Assembly (NCBI RefSeq): GCF_000152785.1
Contig: NZ_CH672414.1
Span: forward strand, 2,979,350 to 3,043,349
DNA from: Yoonia vestfoldensis SKA53
GTDB taxonomy: Bacteria; Pseudomonadota; Alphaproteobacteria; Rhodobacterales; Rhodobacteraceae
Direction of reading: 5' to 3'
DNA: 64,000 nt
Made by a program: the position numbers and the translations under genes. This document shows positions 16,895 to 24,818 of this stretch, piece by piece (the stretch's first letter is position 1; every line of letters starts with the position of its first letter). The notes beneath the pieces were generated by a model. It saw only the letters and a list, made by a program, of their open reading frames with translations. It did not search any database and was not told the DNA's origin.

Positions 16895-17023
16895 AGGGTC
16901 ATCCTTTTCATCAAGCGATAACAATGTCTGGCCTTCCATTCATGGACAGACCGTTAGGGCAAGGCCCGTCATTGGCACCTTGCTGGGATAGATTTGGGAA
17001 AGGCAGCAGCGCCTTTCAAGACC

Positions 17024-17830
17024 CTAATCGACGGTGACGAATTTGGCGCCCGTGTCGTTGCGCGCGCCCGATGTCATCACGCGCTGGCTGCCGCCCGGGC
17101 GCACCGGGGCTTGGCTTGCCAAATGCGCCATCAGCGCATTCAGCGGCCCTTCGAGCGAGGTGCCAAGCGCCACTTTTTCGCCGCCCACCTCGGCCATCGC
17201 GGACACGACCGAGGCGATCCGCGTCTCGCCCTGGTGCATGATAAAGACCGGCGATCCGCTTGATCCGTAATCGACATCGCAGGTCATGATGATCACGCCG
17301 GTCTGGTGGCCCAGCACGTTGCAGACCTCTTGCAGGCTGGGGGCGTCTTCGCGCCCGCGGCCATAGGACACGACCCCGACCTCGTCACCGCTCAGCGGGC
17401 GTTGCGCGATCAGATAGGGGCGCAGGCGGGTTTCACGGATCGGAAGGTCCAGTTCCAGCACTGCAATATCCATCGCCACAGCCGCCGGGCGGGTCACACC
17501 ACCGGTGTGGATGTAATCCGGATGTGCCACCGCCCGTGTCACCCCGCGCGTCGCCGCCGCCCGCCCGTCGCGTAATCCCGCGCGAAACGAAAACCTGTCC
17601 GCCGCGACCACAGACCCGTCCTTGTCATAAAGGCAATGCGCCGCCGTCAGGATCAGCTTTTCGCGGATCAATGCCGCCGTGCAGAACCCTTTTCCTGCGA
17701 TATCAAGCCGCCCGACAGCCTCCCAGCCCGCGCTGTCCTGACGCGTCTGCAAGGTGACTAGTCCGGTTTCCTGCGCGGCGGCAACACCGGCCATCAGAAC
17801 CGTGCAAACTGTCGCAATGAAATGGCGCAT
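17024..17830 (-). CDS. Secreted trypsin-like serine protease
   Basis: The 268-residue protein begins with a signal peptide (hydrophobic residues 4-18, predicted cleavage after VAAA). The catalytic triad of the chymotrypsin fold is visible: His65 in LTAAHC, Asp121 in MDIAVL, and Ser191 in GSSGSP. The cysteine pair around the histidine (Cys50, Cys66) supports the fold, and Cys170 with Cys184 could form a second disulfide. Its substrate is not predictable. The ATG at 17830 is chosen because the signal peptide starts there. Confidence 0.9.
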   Translation of the reverse strand: MRHFIATVCTVLMAGVAAAQETGLVTLQTRQDSAGWEAVGRLDIAGKGFCTAALIREKLILTAAHCLYDKDGSVVAADRFSFRAGLRDGRAAATRGVTRAVAHPDYIHTGGVTRPAAVAMDIAVLELDLPIRETRLRPYLIAQRPLSGDEVGVVSYGRGREDAPSLQEVCNVLGHQTGVIIMTCDVDYGSSGSPVFIMHQGETRIASVVSAMAEVGGEKVALGTSLEGPLNALMAHLASQAPVRPGGSQRVMTSGARNDTGAKFVTVD

Positions 17831-17887
17831 CCCGTGTTCCGTCCAGCTGCCGCAGGTCTGCATGATAGATCACGCAGCACCACGGCG

Positions 17888-19207
17888 CTAGCGCAGGATC
17901 GGCACCGCTGGCACCGTCTTGCCGGGGGCGCTCAGCGCGGGGGGCTGCGGCCCGCCCGTCGCCCAATCCAGCAATTCAACAGTATGCACGATTGGCACGC
18001 CGGTGCCGCTGCCGATCTGCATCATGCAGCCGATATTGCCTGCGGCGATGATATCGGGCACCAGCGCCTCTAGCGTCTTGACCTTGCGGGCCTTCAACTG
18101 CTTGGAGATCTCGGGCTGCATCAGGTTGTACGTTCCCGCAGACCCGCAGCACAGGTGGCTGTCGGCAGGTTCCAACACGGTGAAACCGGCCTTTTTCAGC
18201 AAATCCTTGGGATATGTCTTGATCTTCTGACCATGCTGCAAGGAACAGGCGGCGTGATAGGCGACCTTGGTGCCTTTGGCGGCACCTGCGGGCAGGTCAA
18301 GCTTCATCAGCACTTCAGACACATCCATCGCGATGGCGGCAACCCGCGCGGCATCGGCGGCCAGCGGGTCATCGCGGAACATATGCCCGTAATCCTTGAC
18401 CGTCGTGCCGCAGCCAGAGGTATTGATGACGATGGCATCAAGCCCACCCTGATCCATCTCGCGCACCCAGGCCCGGATATTGGCGGCGGCCGCCGCATGG
18501 CTTTCCTTTTCCTTGCCCATGTGATGGGTCAAGGCCCCGCAACAACCCGCCCCTTTTGCCACGACAACCTCGGCCCCGAAACGCGTCAGCAGGCGGATCG
18601 TGGCGTCGTTGATATCTGTGTTCAGCGCCTTTTGCGCACACCCCGTCATCAGCGCCACGCGCATCTTTTTATCGGCGACCGCAAAGGTCTGCGGATCATC
18701 ATTGCGGCTGACCGGCGGAATGGTGCGCGGTGCCATTTCCAGCATCGCGCGCAGGCGCGGATCAGGCATGAACCGCGCAAAGGGTCGTCCAATCTTGGCC
18801 CCCAGCAGCGCCAGCCGGAACCGCATCGGATAGGGCAGGACCTGCGCCAAGATCCAGCGCAAGGCACGGTCCGACCATGGCCTGTCATAATTCTTTTCAA
18901 TATAGGCGCGGGCATGATCGACCAGATGCATGTAATGCACGCCGGATGGACAGGTGGTCATGCAGGCCAGACACGACAGGCAGCGGTCGATATGTTTGAC
19001 AGTCTTGGCATCGGGCTTGCGCTCGTTTTCGAGCATGTCCTTGATCAGGTAAATCCGCCCCCGCGGGCTGTCCAATTCATCGCCCAATATCTGATAGGTC
19101 GGGCAGGTCGCCGTGCAGAACCCGCAATGCACACAGGTGCGCAAAATCTGGTTGGCCCGCGCGGTACCTGAATCCTGCAATTGCTCTGGTGTGAATGTCG
19201 TCTGCAT
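17888..19207 (-). CDS. glcF: Glycolate oxidase iron-sulfur subunit GlcF
   Basis: The 439-residue subunit passes electrons from the flavin subunits to the respiratory chain. Two 4Fe-4S motifs are present: Cys25, 28, 31, 35 (CVHCGFCTATCP) and Cys76, 79, 82, 86 (CLSCLACMTTCP). Two CCG domains follow, with GAGCCGAL and SHLCCGSAGTY. Its start overlaps the glcE stop by one base (TGATG), so the two are translationally coupled. It is the last gene of the leftward glcD-glcE-glcF operon, and the enzyme oxidises glycolate to glyoxylate at the inner membrane. Confidence 0.97.
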   Translation of the reverse strand: MQTTFTPEQLQDSGTARANQILRTCVHCGFCTATCPTYQILGDELDSPRGRIYLIKDMLENERKPDAKTVKHIDRCLSCLACMTTCPSGVHYMHLVDHARAYIEKNYDRPWSDRALRWILAQVLPYPMRFRLALLGAKIGRPFARFMPDPRLRAMLEMAPRTIPPVSRNDDPQTFAVADKKMRVALMTGCAQKALNTDINDATIRLLTRFGAEVVVAKGAGCCGALTHHMGKEKESHAAAAANIRAWVREMDQGGLDAIVINTSGCGTTVKDYGHMFRDDPLAADAARVAAIAMDVSEVLMKLDLPAGAAKGTKVAYHAACSLQHGQKIKTYPKDLLKKAGFTVLEPADSHLCCGSAGTYNLMQPEISKQLKARKVKTLEALVPDIIAAGNIGCMMQIGSGTGVPIVHTVELLDWATGGPQPPALSAPGKTVPAVPILR

Positions 19208-20301
19208 CAGCCGATCATCCCCGGATTGAATATCCCGCGCGGATCGAATTTCGCGCGCAGCCCTGCGCTCAGCGCCGCGACAGGCGCGGATTCCGGCTGG
19301 AACACCGGCACATGCGCCTGCCCACGGATCAGCGTCGCATGGCCTTTGAAATCACCCAGCCTTGTGCGCAGATCACCATCGGCCAGCAACCACACAAGCC
19401 CGCCCGCCCAATCATAGACCACCGCCCGCGCCCCTGCCTTGGCGACCAGCGCGGGCGCATCCGACGCCTTGACCGACAACCGCCAGACGCAGCCCTGTTG
19501 TCCGGCAAAGGCGGTCACATCGCGGATCGCGGCCCAGAGCGCGGCAGACGCGGCTTTATCATCCAGTACCGTGGCTGACCCAAACGGAGCCACGACCCCC
19601 GCCAAGGCTTGCGCGCGATACGCGACCGAGGCGGCAAATCCTTCCAGCCGCAGCATCGTGCGCCCCGCAGCAGGATCATGCGCCGCCCCTGTCACCTCGA
19701 AAGGCGAAGACATGGCAGCGGCCAACGCGGCGACAGCGGTCGCGTCATCCAGACCGTCCAGCACCAGCGTCGCTTGGGTTTGCACATCCGGCAGCACTTT
19801 CAGCGACACTTCGGTCAGCACACCCAAGGTGCCGTAAGACCCGCAGAGCAGCTTGACCAGATCATAGCCGGTGACGTTCTTCATCACGCGGCCCCCGTTC
19901 TTGATGATATTGCCCGCGCCATCGACAAACCGCACGCCCAGCATGAAATCGCGGCAGGCCCCCACGGTGATCCGGCGTGGCCCTGACACATTGGCCGCAA
20001 CCATCCCGCCGATGGTCGGCTCTCCACTGGTGCCAAGCAGTGCGCGATGATCCATCGGTTCAAACGCAAGGCGCTGGTTTTCCGCCGCCAGCCGCGCCTG
20101 CACCTCGGCCAAAGGCGTACCGGCCTTGGCCACCAGCGTCAGCGCGCCGGGTTCATAAAGCGTGATCCCCGCCATCCCCGCCAGCGACAATGCAGCCCCT
20201 GTCGCGCGCCCGATAGGTCTTGTCCCGCCGCCCATGATCCGCAGCGGGCCATCGGCCTCGGCCACCATGCGGGCAAGGTCTTGCTCGTTCTTGGGTGTCA
20301 T
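19207..20301 (-). CDS. glcE: Glycolate oxidase FAD-binding subunit GlcE
   Basis: This 364-residue flavoprotein has the PCMH-type FAD fold: MGGGTRPIGRATG, LVAKAGTPLAEVQ, FEPMDHRALLG and TIGGMVAANVSGPRRI. It is shorter than GlcD and lacks the long C-terminal oxidase cap, as GlcE normally does. The ATG at 20301 is fixed by GGAAG five bases upstream, supplied by the edge of the dispersed repeat (20304-20332); the in-frame extension to 20421 runs through repeat and hairpin DNA and into glcD. It lies 67 bp after glcD and overlaps glcF by one base. Confidence 0.96.
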   Translation of the reverse strand: MTPKNEQDLARMVAEADGPLRIMGGGTRPIGRATGAALSLAGMAGITLYEPGALTLVAKAGTPLAEVQARLAAENQRLAFEPMDHRALLGTSGEPTIGGMVAANVSGPRRITVGACRDFMLGVRFVDGAGNIIKNGGRVMKNVTGYDLVKLLCGSYGTLGVLTEVSLKVLPDVQTQATLVLDGLDDATAVAALAAAMSSPFEVTGAAHDPAAGRTMLRLEGFAASVAYRAQALAGVVAPFGSATVLDDKAASAALWAAIRDVTAFAGQQGCVWRLSVKASDAPALVAKAGARAVVYDWAGGLVWLLADGDLRTRLGDFKGHATLIRGQAHVPVFQPESAPVAALSAGLRAKFDPRGIFNPGMIG

Positions 20302-20303
20302 AT

Positions 20304-20332
20304 CATCTTCCGAGTATAAATATCCTGGGGGA
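20304..20332 (-). repeat. Dispersed intergenic motif carrying the glcE ribosome-binding site
   Basis: The minus strand reads CCCCCAGGATATTTATACTC, then GGAAGATG. It follows glcD and an imperfect hairpin (20333-20352) in the same orientation. The terminal GGAAG is the Shine-Dalgarno sequence of glcE. Confidence 0.7.
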
Positions 20333-20368
20333 GCCGCGGACAGCGTCCGTGGCGGGGGCAAAGCGCCC

Positions 20369-21802
20369 TCAAGCCGCGCGCCGTGGCGCAGAGCTATCCA
20401 GCGGAAACACTTTGGCCGCATTCAGCAACCAACCCGGATCGAAGACATCCTTGACTGCCATCTGCGCCTCAAGATCGGCAGTGGCGAATTGCACATGCAT
20501 CAGATCGCGCTTTTCGATCCCCACGCCATGTTCGCCGGTCAGGCAGCCGCCCACCTCGACACAAAGCCGCAGGATATCCGCGCCGAACGCCTCGCAGAGC
20601 TCCAGATCACCCGGTTTATTGGCATCAAACAGGATCAGCGGGTGCATATTGCCGTCACCGGCATGGAACACATTGCCGACGCCCAGCCCGTATTCCTTGG
20701 ACATCTCGCCGATCCGGCGCAGCACATAGGGCAGTGCCGACACTGGAATCGTGCCATCCAGACACATGTAATCATTGATCTGACCCATCGCGCCAAAGGC
20801 CGATTTGCGGCCCAGCCAGATGCGGCCCGCCTCGTCGGCATCCTTGGCTTCGCGCAATTCCACGGGGTTGTGGCTGCGGGCGATCTGCATGATCAGCGCC
20901 AGCTGCGCGTCGATTTCGGCGGGCGATCCTTCGACCTCGACGATCAACAGCGCCTCGCAGATCGGATAGCCTGCCTTGGCAAAGGCTTCGGTCGCCTCGA
21001 TACAGGGGCGGTCCATGAATTCGATGGCAACGGGCAGAATGCCTGCCTTGATGATGTCGGTGACAACCTGACCCGCGACTTCGGAACTGTCATAGCCCAT
21101 CAGCACGGGGCGCGCGCCTTCGGGTTTGGGCAGAATGCGCAGGGTCGCCTCGGTCACGACGCCCAACTGACCCTCGGACCCGCAGATCACGCCAAGCAGA
21201 TCAAGCCCGCCGGCATCCATATGCGCGCCGCCGATGTCCATCACAGTGCCGTCCATCGTGACCAGCGTCACACCCAGCAGGTTATTGGTGGTGACACCAT
21301 ATTTCAGGCAATGCGCGCCGCCCGAATTCATCGCGATATTGCCCGCAATCGCGCAGGCAAGCTGGCTGGACGGGTCGGGGGCATAGAAAAATCCATCCGC
21401 CTCGACAGCACCCGTCACCGACAGGTTGGTGCGGCCCGTTTGCACGCGGATATAGCGGTCGGGGTAATTCGTCTCGATCACCTGTGTCATCCGCGCGACG
21501 CCAAGGATCACGCAATCCGCCGTCGGCAGCGCACCACCGGCCAGCGAGGTGCCCGATCCGCGCGGCACAACCGGCACGCCCATATCATGGCAAATCTTCA
21601 GCACGGCCGAGACTTGTTCGGTCGTCGAGGGCAAAACCACGGCAAGCGGCGGGCAGCGATAGGCGGTCAGCGCGTCACATTCATAAGCGCGGGTTTCCGC
21701 GATATCGGACATCAACGCATCCGGCGGCAGCACAGCGGCCAATCGGGCGACAATCTGGTCCTTGCGGGACAAGACACCGGCATTCGGCTGTGGCATTTGC
21801 AT
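20369..21802 (-). CDS. glcD: Glycolate oxidase FAD-linked catalytic subunit GlcD
   Basis: The 477-residue flavoprotein oxidises glycolate (or D-lactate) to the keto acid. It shows the FAD-binding PCMH domain (VVPRGSGTSLAGGALP, AIAGNIAMNSGGAHCLKYG) and the C-terminal FAD-oxidase domain ending in the signature LTGEHGVGIEKR. The ATG at 21802 has a strong GGGAGG site; the frame could extend to 21862 but that would overlap the candidate operators. It heads the glcD-glcE-glcF operon. Two symmetric sites lie 25-60 bp upstream, in the gap shared with the divergent DUF599 gene. Confidence 0.96.
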   Translation of the reverse strand: MQMPQPNAGVLSRKDQIVARLAAVLPPDALMSDIAETRAYECDALTAYRCPPLAVVLPSTTEQVSAVLKICHDMGVPVVPRGSGTSLAGGALPTADCVILGVARMTQVIETNYPDRYIRVQTGRTNLSVTGAVEADGFFYAPDPSSQLACAIAGNIAMNSGGAHCLKYGVTTNNLLGVTLVTMDGTVMDIGGAHMDAGGLDLLGVICGSEGQLGVVTEATLRILPKPEGARPVLMGYDSSEVAGQVVTDIIKAGILPVAIEFMDRPCIEATEAFAKAGYPICEALLIVEVEGSPAEIDAQLALIMQIARSHNPVELREAKDADEAGRIWLGRKSAFGAMGQINDYMCLDGTIPVSALPYVLRRIGEMSKEYGLGVGNVFHAGDGNMHPLILFDANKPGDLELCEAFGADILRLCVEVGGCLTGEHGVGIEKRDLMHVQFATADLEAQMAVKDVFDPGWLLNAAKVFPLDSSAPRRAA

Positions 21803-21826
21803 GGAACGACCTCCCATCGTGGTGAC

Positions 21827-21845
21827 TGGTAAGAATATATGACCA
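21827..21845. promoter_or_regulatory. Candidate operator TGGT-N11-ACCA upstream of glcD
   Basis: This has the same layout as the site before the FadR-type regulator at 4964-4982: TGGT, eleven bases ending ATATG, ACCA. The two sites agree at 14 of 19 positions. It lies 25 bp upstream of the glcD start. Confidence 0.35.
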
Positions 21846-21848
21846 ATT

Positions 21849-21862
21849 TTGCCATATGGCAA
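21849..21862. promoter_or_regulatory. 14-bp perfect palindrome in glcD/DUF599 divergent gap
   Basis: TTGCCATATGGCAA is a perfect palindrome three bases from the preceding candidate site. It could bind a dimeric regulator acting on glcD, on the divergent gene, or on both. Confidence 0.4.
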
Positions 21863-21891
21863 GTTGGAACTGGACCCGCTACAGGTTTGTT

Positions 21892-22605
21892 ATGACATTT
21901 CTTGACCATATTGCCCTGCTCACTTTGTTCGACGCGATTGCGGCGGCGCTGATCTTGCTGGTCTGGTTCGGGATCGGCTGGCGGATCGAACATCCGGGGG
22001 CCAAGAACCCCTCGGTCACCATGCTGATGTCCGAACGGCGGCGCGACTGGATGAAGGTACTTGTCACCCGCGATTCGCGCATTTTTGACAGCCAGATCCT
22101 GGGCGGTCTGCGCGAAGCCACCGCGTTTTTTGCATCGACCAGCCTGTTTGCCATCGGGGGCGTGCTGGCGCTACTTGGCAATACCGAAAGCCTGCGTGGC
22201 GTTGCCGCTGAGGTGAGCGATACACAGGTGCCGGTCCTGATCTGGCAGTTGAAACTGGCGCTGGTGGCGCTGTTTCTGATCAATGGTTTTTTGAAATTCG
22301 TCTGGTCCAACCGTGTGTTCGGCTATTGCGCGGTGGTCATGGCCTCGGTGCCAAACGACCCCGCCGATCCGCTGGCCTATCCGCGCGCGGCGCAGGCGGC
22401 GGAACTGAACATCCGTGCCGCACTGAATTTCAACCGCGGCCTGCGGTCGATGTATTTCGCGCTTGCGGCGCTGGGCTGGCTGGCAGGCCCCGGTGCATTG
22501 GTCGCGGCAACGCTGATCGTGGCATGGATCATCTGGTCGCGCGAATTTGCGTCGTTGCCGCGCAATGTGCTGATGAACGACGACGGCGTTTCGGGGAAAC
22601 CATGA
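21892..22605 (+). CDS. DUF599-family membrane protein
   Basis: This 237-residue protein has about four hydrophobic segments and the DUF599 hallmarks: an N-terminal helix, a cytoplasmic stretch with VLVTRDSRIFDSQILGGLRE, and the NINRAALNFNRGLR-like segment NIRAALNFNRGLRSMYF. Its function is unknown. The ATG at 21892 is preferred to the one at 21856, which lies inside the TTGCCATATGGCAA palindrome. It is divergent from glcD, so the two share a regulatory region, and convergent with the next gene. Confidence 0.85.
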   Translation: MTFLDHIALLTLFDAIAAALILLVWFGIGWRIEHPGAKNPSVTMLMSERRRDWMKVLVTRDSRIFDSQILGGLREATAFFASTSLFAIGGVLALLGNTESLRGVAAEVSDTQVPVLIWQLKLALVALFLINGFLKFVWSNRVFGYCAVVMASVPNDPADPLAYPRAAQAAELNIRAALNFNRGLRSMYFALAALGWLAGPGALVAATLIVAWIIWSREFASLPRNVLMNDDGVSGKP

Positions 22606-22633
22606 CCCGCATTTTGCGGCCTTTGGGGATGCT

Positions 22634-24703
22634 CTAACGCCGCCCTTCGCGCAGCCATGCCGCCACGCTCAACATCGCGGCCAGCAGCAGGAACAACCAT
22701 GCCGGCACCAGGGGCGTGATCTTGATATCCGCCGTCTGGAACGCGCCGCGCGGGGTGATCCCGATCCAGCCGCGTCCCGTGGCAGGGCGGCCTGCGCGCA
22801 CGGCGCGGATGTCCACGGCACCCGCTGAAACCGGCATGATCCCGCCGCGCTGCGCGTCGATCAGCGGTGCCAGCATGTCACCCGTTGCAATCGTCTGTTC
22901 GAATTCGCGCGGTGCCGCAGTGCCAAGGGCGATCACGGCCTGCTGGTCCCCGTCATCGAGCCGGTAAAGCCCGATCTCGGGCGCATCCCACAGCGTCTCG
23001 AACCGGCCAGGGGATGTTTCGGTCAAGGGCAGGGTGGTCTCGGTCCCGTCGGGATGGGTGATCGTCACGTCGCCCGTGGTTTCCGACAGGGTGCGGCGGA
23101 TGATCCGCATCTGCTGGCCTGCAGGTTCGACAAACAGCGCCTCTTCTTCCAGCTCGGGTTCACGCATCATCCAATGCGCCAGACGGCGCAGCAGTTCCAA
23201 TTGCGGCCCGCCGCCTTCATAGCCGCGATCCCAAAGCCATGAATGATCCGACGCCATCAGCGCGACACGGCCTGCGCCAACACGGTTCAGCACCAGCAAA
23301 GGGCGATCATCAAGGCCGGACATCACGACAGATGCCTCTTGCGGGACCACCACATCGACCAGCCGGAACCAGCGGCCCCAGCCCGGACCATCGCCCTCCG
23401 CGGCAGGCGGAGACAGGTCATCCAGCCCCGCTGTCACCGGATGGCGCGCGCCCAGATCGGTGATCTGCGGCACGAACCCTTCCTCGAACACGCGCGCGGT
23501 CGGCGCACCGGGCAGCACGGCGCCCAGAGGCGAGCGATAGATGCTTTCGGCGGCGCCATATTCCGGCCCCGACGAAATCAGCACAGCCCCGCCCTGGTCG
23601 ACATAATTGCGGATATTATCCAGATAGGCATTGGGCAATATCCCGCGCCGGCGATAGCGGTCAAAGATGATCAGGTCGAAATCATCAATCTTTTCCAGGA
23701 ACAGTTCGCGCGTGGGAAAGGCGATCAGCGACAATTCAGTGACCGGCACACCGTCCTGCTTTTCGGGTGGGCGCAGGATGGTGAAATGCACTAGGTCCAC
23801 GGCAGAATCCGATTTGAGCAGGTTGCGCCATGTCCTCTCGCCCGGATGCGGCTCGCCCGATACGAGCAGAACGCGCAGCCGGTCGCGCACGCCGTTGATC
23901 TGGATCACGGCGGTATTGTTGCGGTCGGTCAATTCGCCTTCCGCTTCAGGAATGGTGAATTGCAGCACGTTCATGCCCGCATGGGACAATTGCACCGGCA
24001 GTTCGATATCACGGCCCACCGGCACAGGCAGGGTCAGCGGTGGGGCGCCATCAATGGAAACCGACAGATCGACCGTCTGCGTGGCGGGTGCGGCACCCTG
24101 ATCCTCGATCCGCAGCGTCAGGGTAAAAGTCTCGCCCAGAATGGCAAAGGCGGGGGCGTTGGATATGACCAGCCGGCGGTCCCAATCGTCAGGCGCGCCG
24201 GTCAGGATCAGGTGCAGTGGCGCAGGCAGGGCGGGGGCATTGTCCATGTCATGCACACGCCCGTCAGAAATCACCACGATCCCCGCAATCCGGCCCTGCG
24301 GTTCCTCGGCCAATGCCTGCGACAACGCGGTCATCAGGGCCGTCCCCTGATCGCCCTTGGCATCCCCCAGCGTGACAAGGCGCATTTCCGTATTGGGCTG
24401 GCGGTCAAGTTCTGCGGTGATATTCGCCAAGGCTTGCGCATTCTGGTCTGGCCTGCCCGCGATGCGCTGGCTGGCGCTTTCATCGACCACGACCATGATT
24501 ATATCGCTCAGCGGGGCGCGGTCTTCGCGCTGCAAGGACGGGTTGGCCATGGCCGCCAGCAACGCGATCCCCGCCAGCGCGCGCAGCCACCAGCCCGGCA
24601 ACCGCCGCCAGAGGGCGAGCGTGACCGCCAGAACAACCAACCCCGCCAGACCATAAACCGCGATCAGCGGAATCAGCGGGTCAAAGATCACCGTGCCGGT
24701 CAT
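22634..24703 (-). CDS. Large membrane protein of MoxR/BatA cluster, GATase1-like fold
   Basis: The 689-residue protein has two N-terminal membrane helices, a von Willebrand-like region with IIMVVVDESASQRI and VVISDGRVHDMDN, a middle part with LRVLLVSGEPHPGERTWRNLL and DLIIFDRYRRRGILP that looks like a class-I glutamine-amidotransferase-like fold, and a C-terminal helix before REGRR. Proteins of this plan end the moxR-DUF58-BatA clusters of alphaproteobacteria and are thought to act in envelope stress or complex assembly. A dispersed motif copy with two hairpins lies between it and the upstream DUF4159 gene. Its ribosome-binding site is GAGGA. Confidence 0.85.
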   Translation of the reverse strand: MTGTVIFDPLIPLIAVYGLAGLVVLAVTLALWRRLPGWWLRALAGIALLAAMANPSLQREDRAPLSDIIMVVVDESASQRIAGRPDQNAQALANITAELDRQPNTEMRLVTLGDAKGDQGTALMTALSQALAEEPQGRIAGIVVISDGRVHDMDNAPALPAPLHLILTGAPDDWDRRLVISNAPAFAILGETFTLTLRIEDQGAAPATQTVDLSVSIDGAPPLTLPVPVGRDIELPVQLSHAGMNVLQFTIPEAEGELTDRNNTAVIQINGVRDRLRVLLVSGEPHPGERTWRNLLKSDSAVDLVHFTILRPPEKQDGVPVTELSLIAFPTRELFLEKIDDFDLIIFDRYRRRGILPNAYLDNIRNYVDQGGAVLISSGPEYGAAESIYRSPLGAVLPGAPTARVFEEGFVPQITDLGARHPVTAGLDDLSPPAAEGDGPGWGRWFRLVDVVVPQEASVVMSGLDDRPLLVLNRVGAGRVALMASDHSWLWDRGYEGGGPQLELLRRLAHWMMREPELEEEALFVEPAGQQMRIIRRTLSETTGDVTITHPDGTETTLPLTETSPGRFETLWDAPEIGLYRLDDGDQQAVIALGTAAPREFEQTIATGDMLAPLIDAQRGGIMPVSAGAVDIRAVRAGRPATGRGWIGITPRGAFQTADIKITPLVPAWLFLLLAAMLSVAAWLREGRR

Positions 24704-24718
24704 TTACAAACGTCCTCG

Positions 24719-24775
24719 CATCTTCCGAGCCGCGTGAATTGCCGGTGGCAATTCACGTTAATCCCCGCCGGAGGC
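24719..24775 (-). repeat. Dispersed motif interrupted by a hairpin
   Basis: On the minus strand the motif halves GCCTCCGGCGGGGATT and GGCTCGGAAGATG are separated by an 11-bp stem, 3-nt loop hairpin (plus-strand arms CGTGAATTGCC at 24733-24743 and GGCAATTCACG at 24747-24757). It looks like a small palindrome inserted into, or exchanged with, the middle of the motif. Confidence 0.7.
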
Positions 24776-24797
24776 GTCAGATGTCGTGACATCTGAC
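24776..24797 (-). terminator. Hairpin downstream of the DUF4159 gene
   Basis: GTCAGATGTC and GACATCTGAC are perfect arms around a two-base centre. It lies 21 bp after the stop codon and directly before the dispersed motif, the same order as at 34411-34467. Confidence 0.5.
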
Positions 24798-24818
24798 AGG
24801 TCAAGATCAGCCGCATTC

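Noticed and set aside
16895..16980. Heat-shock (sigma-32) promoter or ROSE thermosensor before hsp20
   Set aside because: CTTG and CCAT elements exist on the minus strand but their spacing (14 bp) is too short, and I could not fold a Shine-Dalgarno-masking hairpin.
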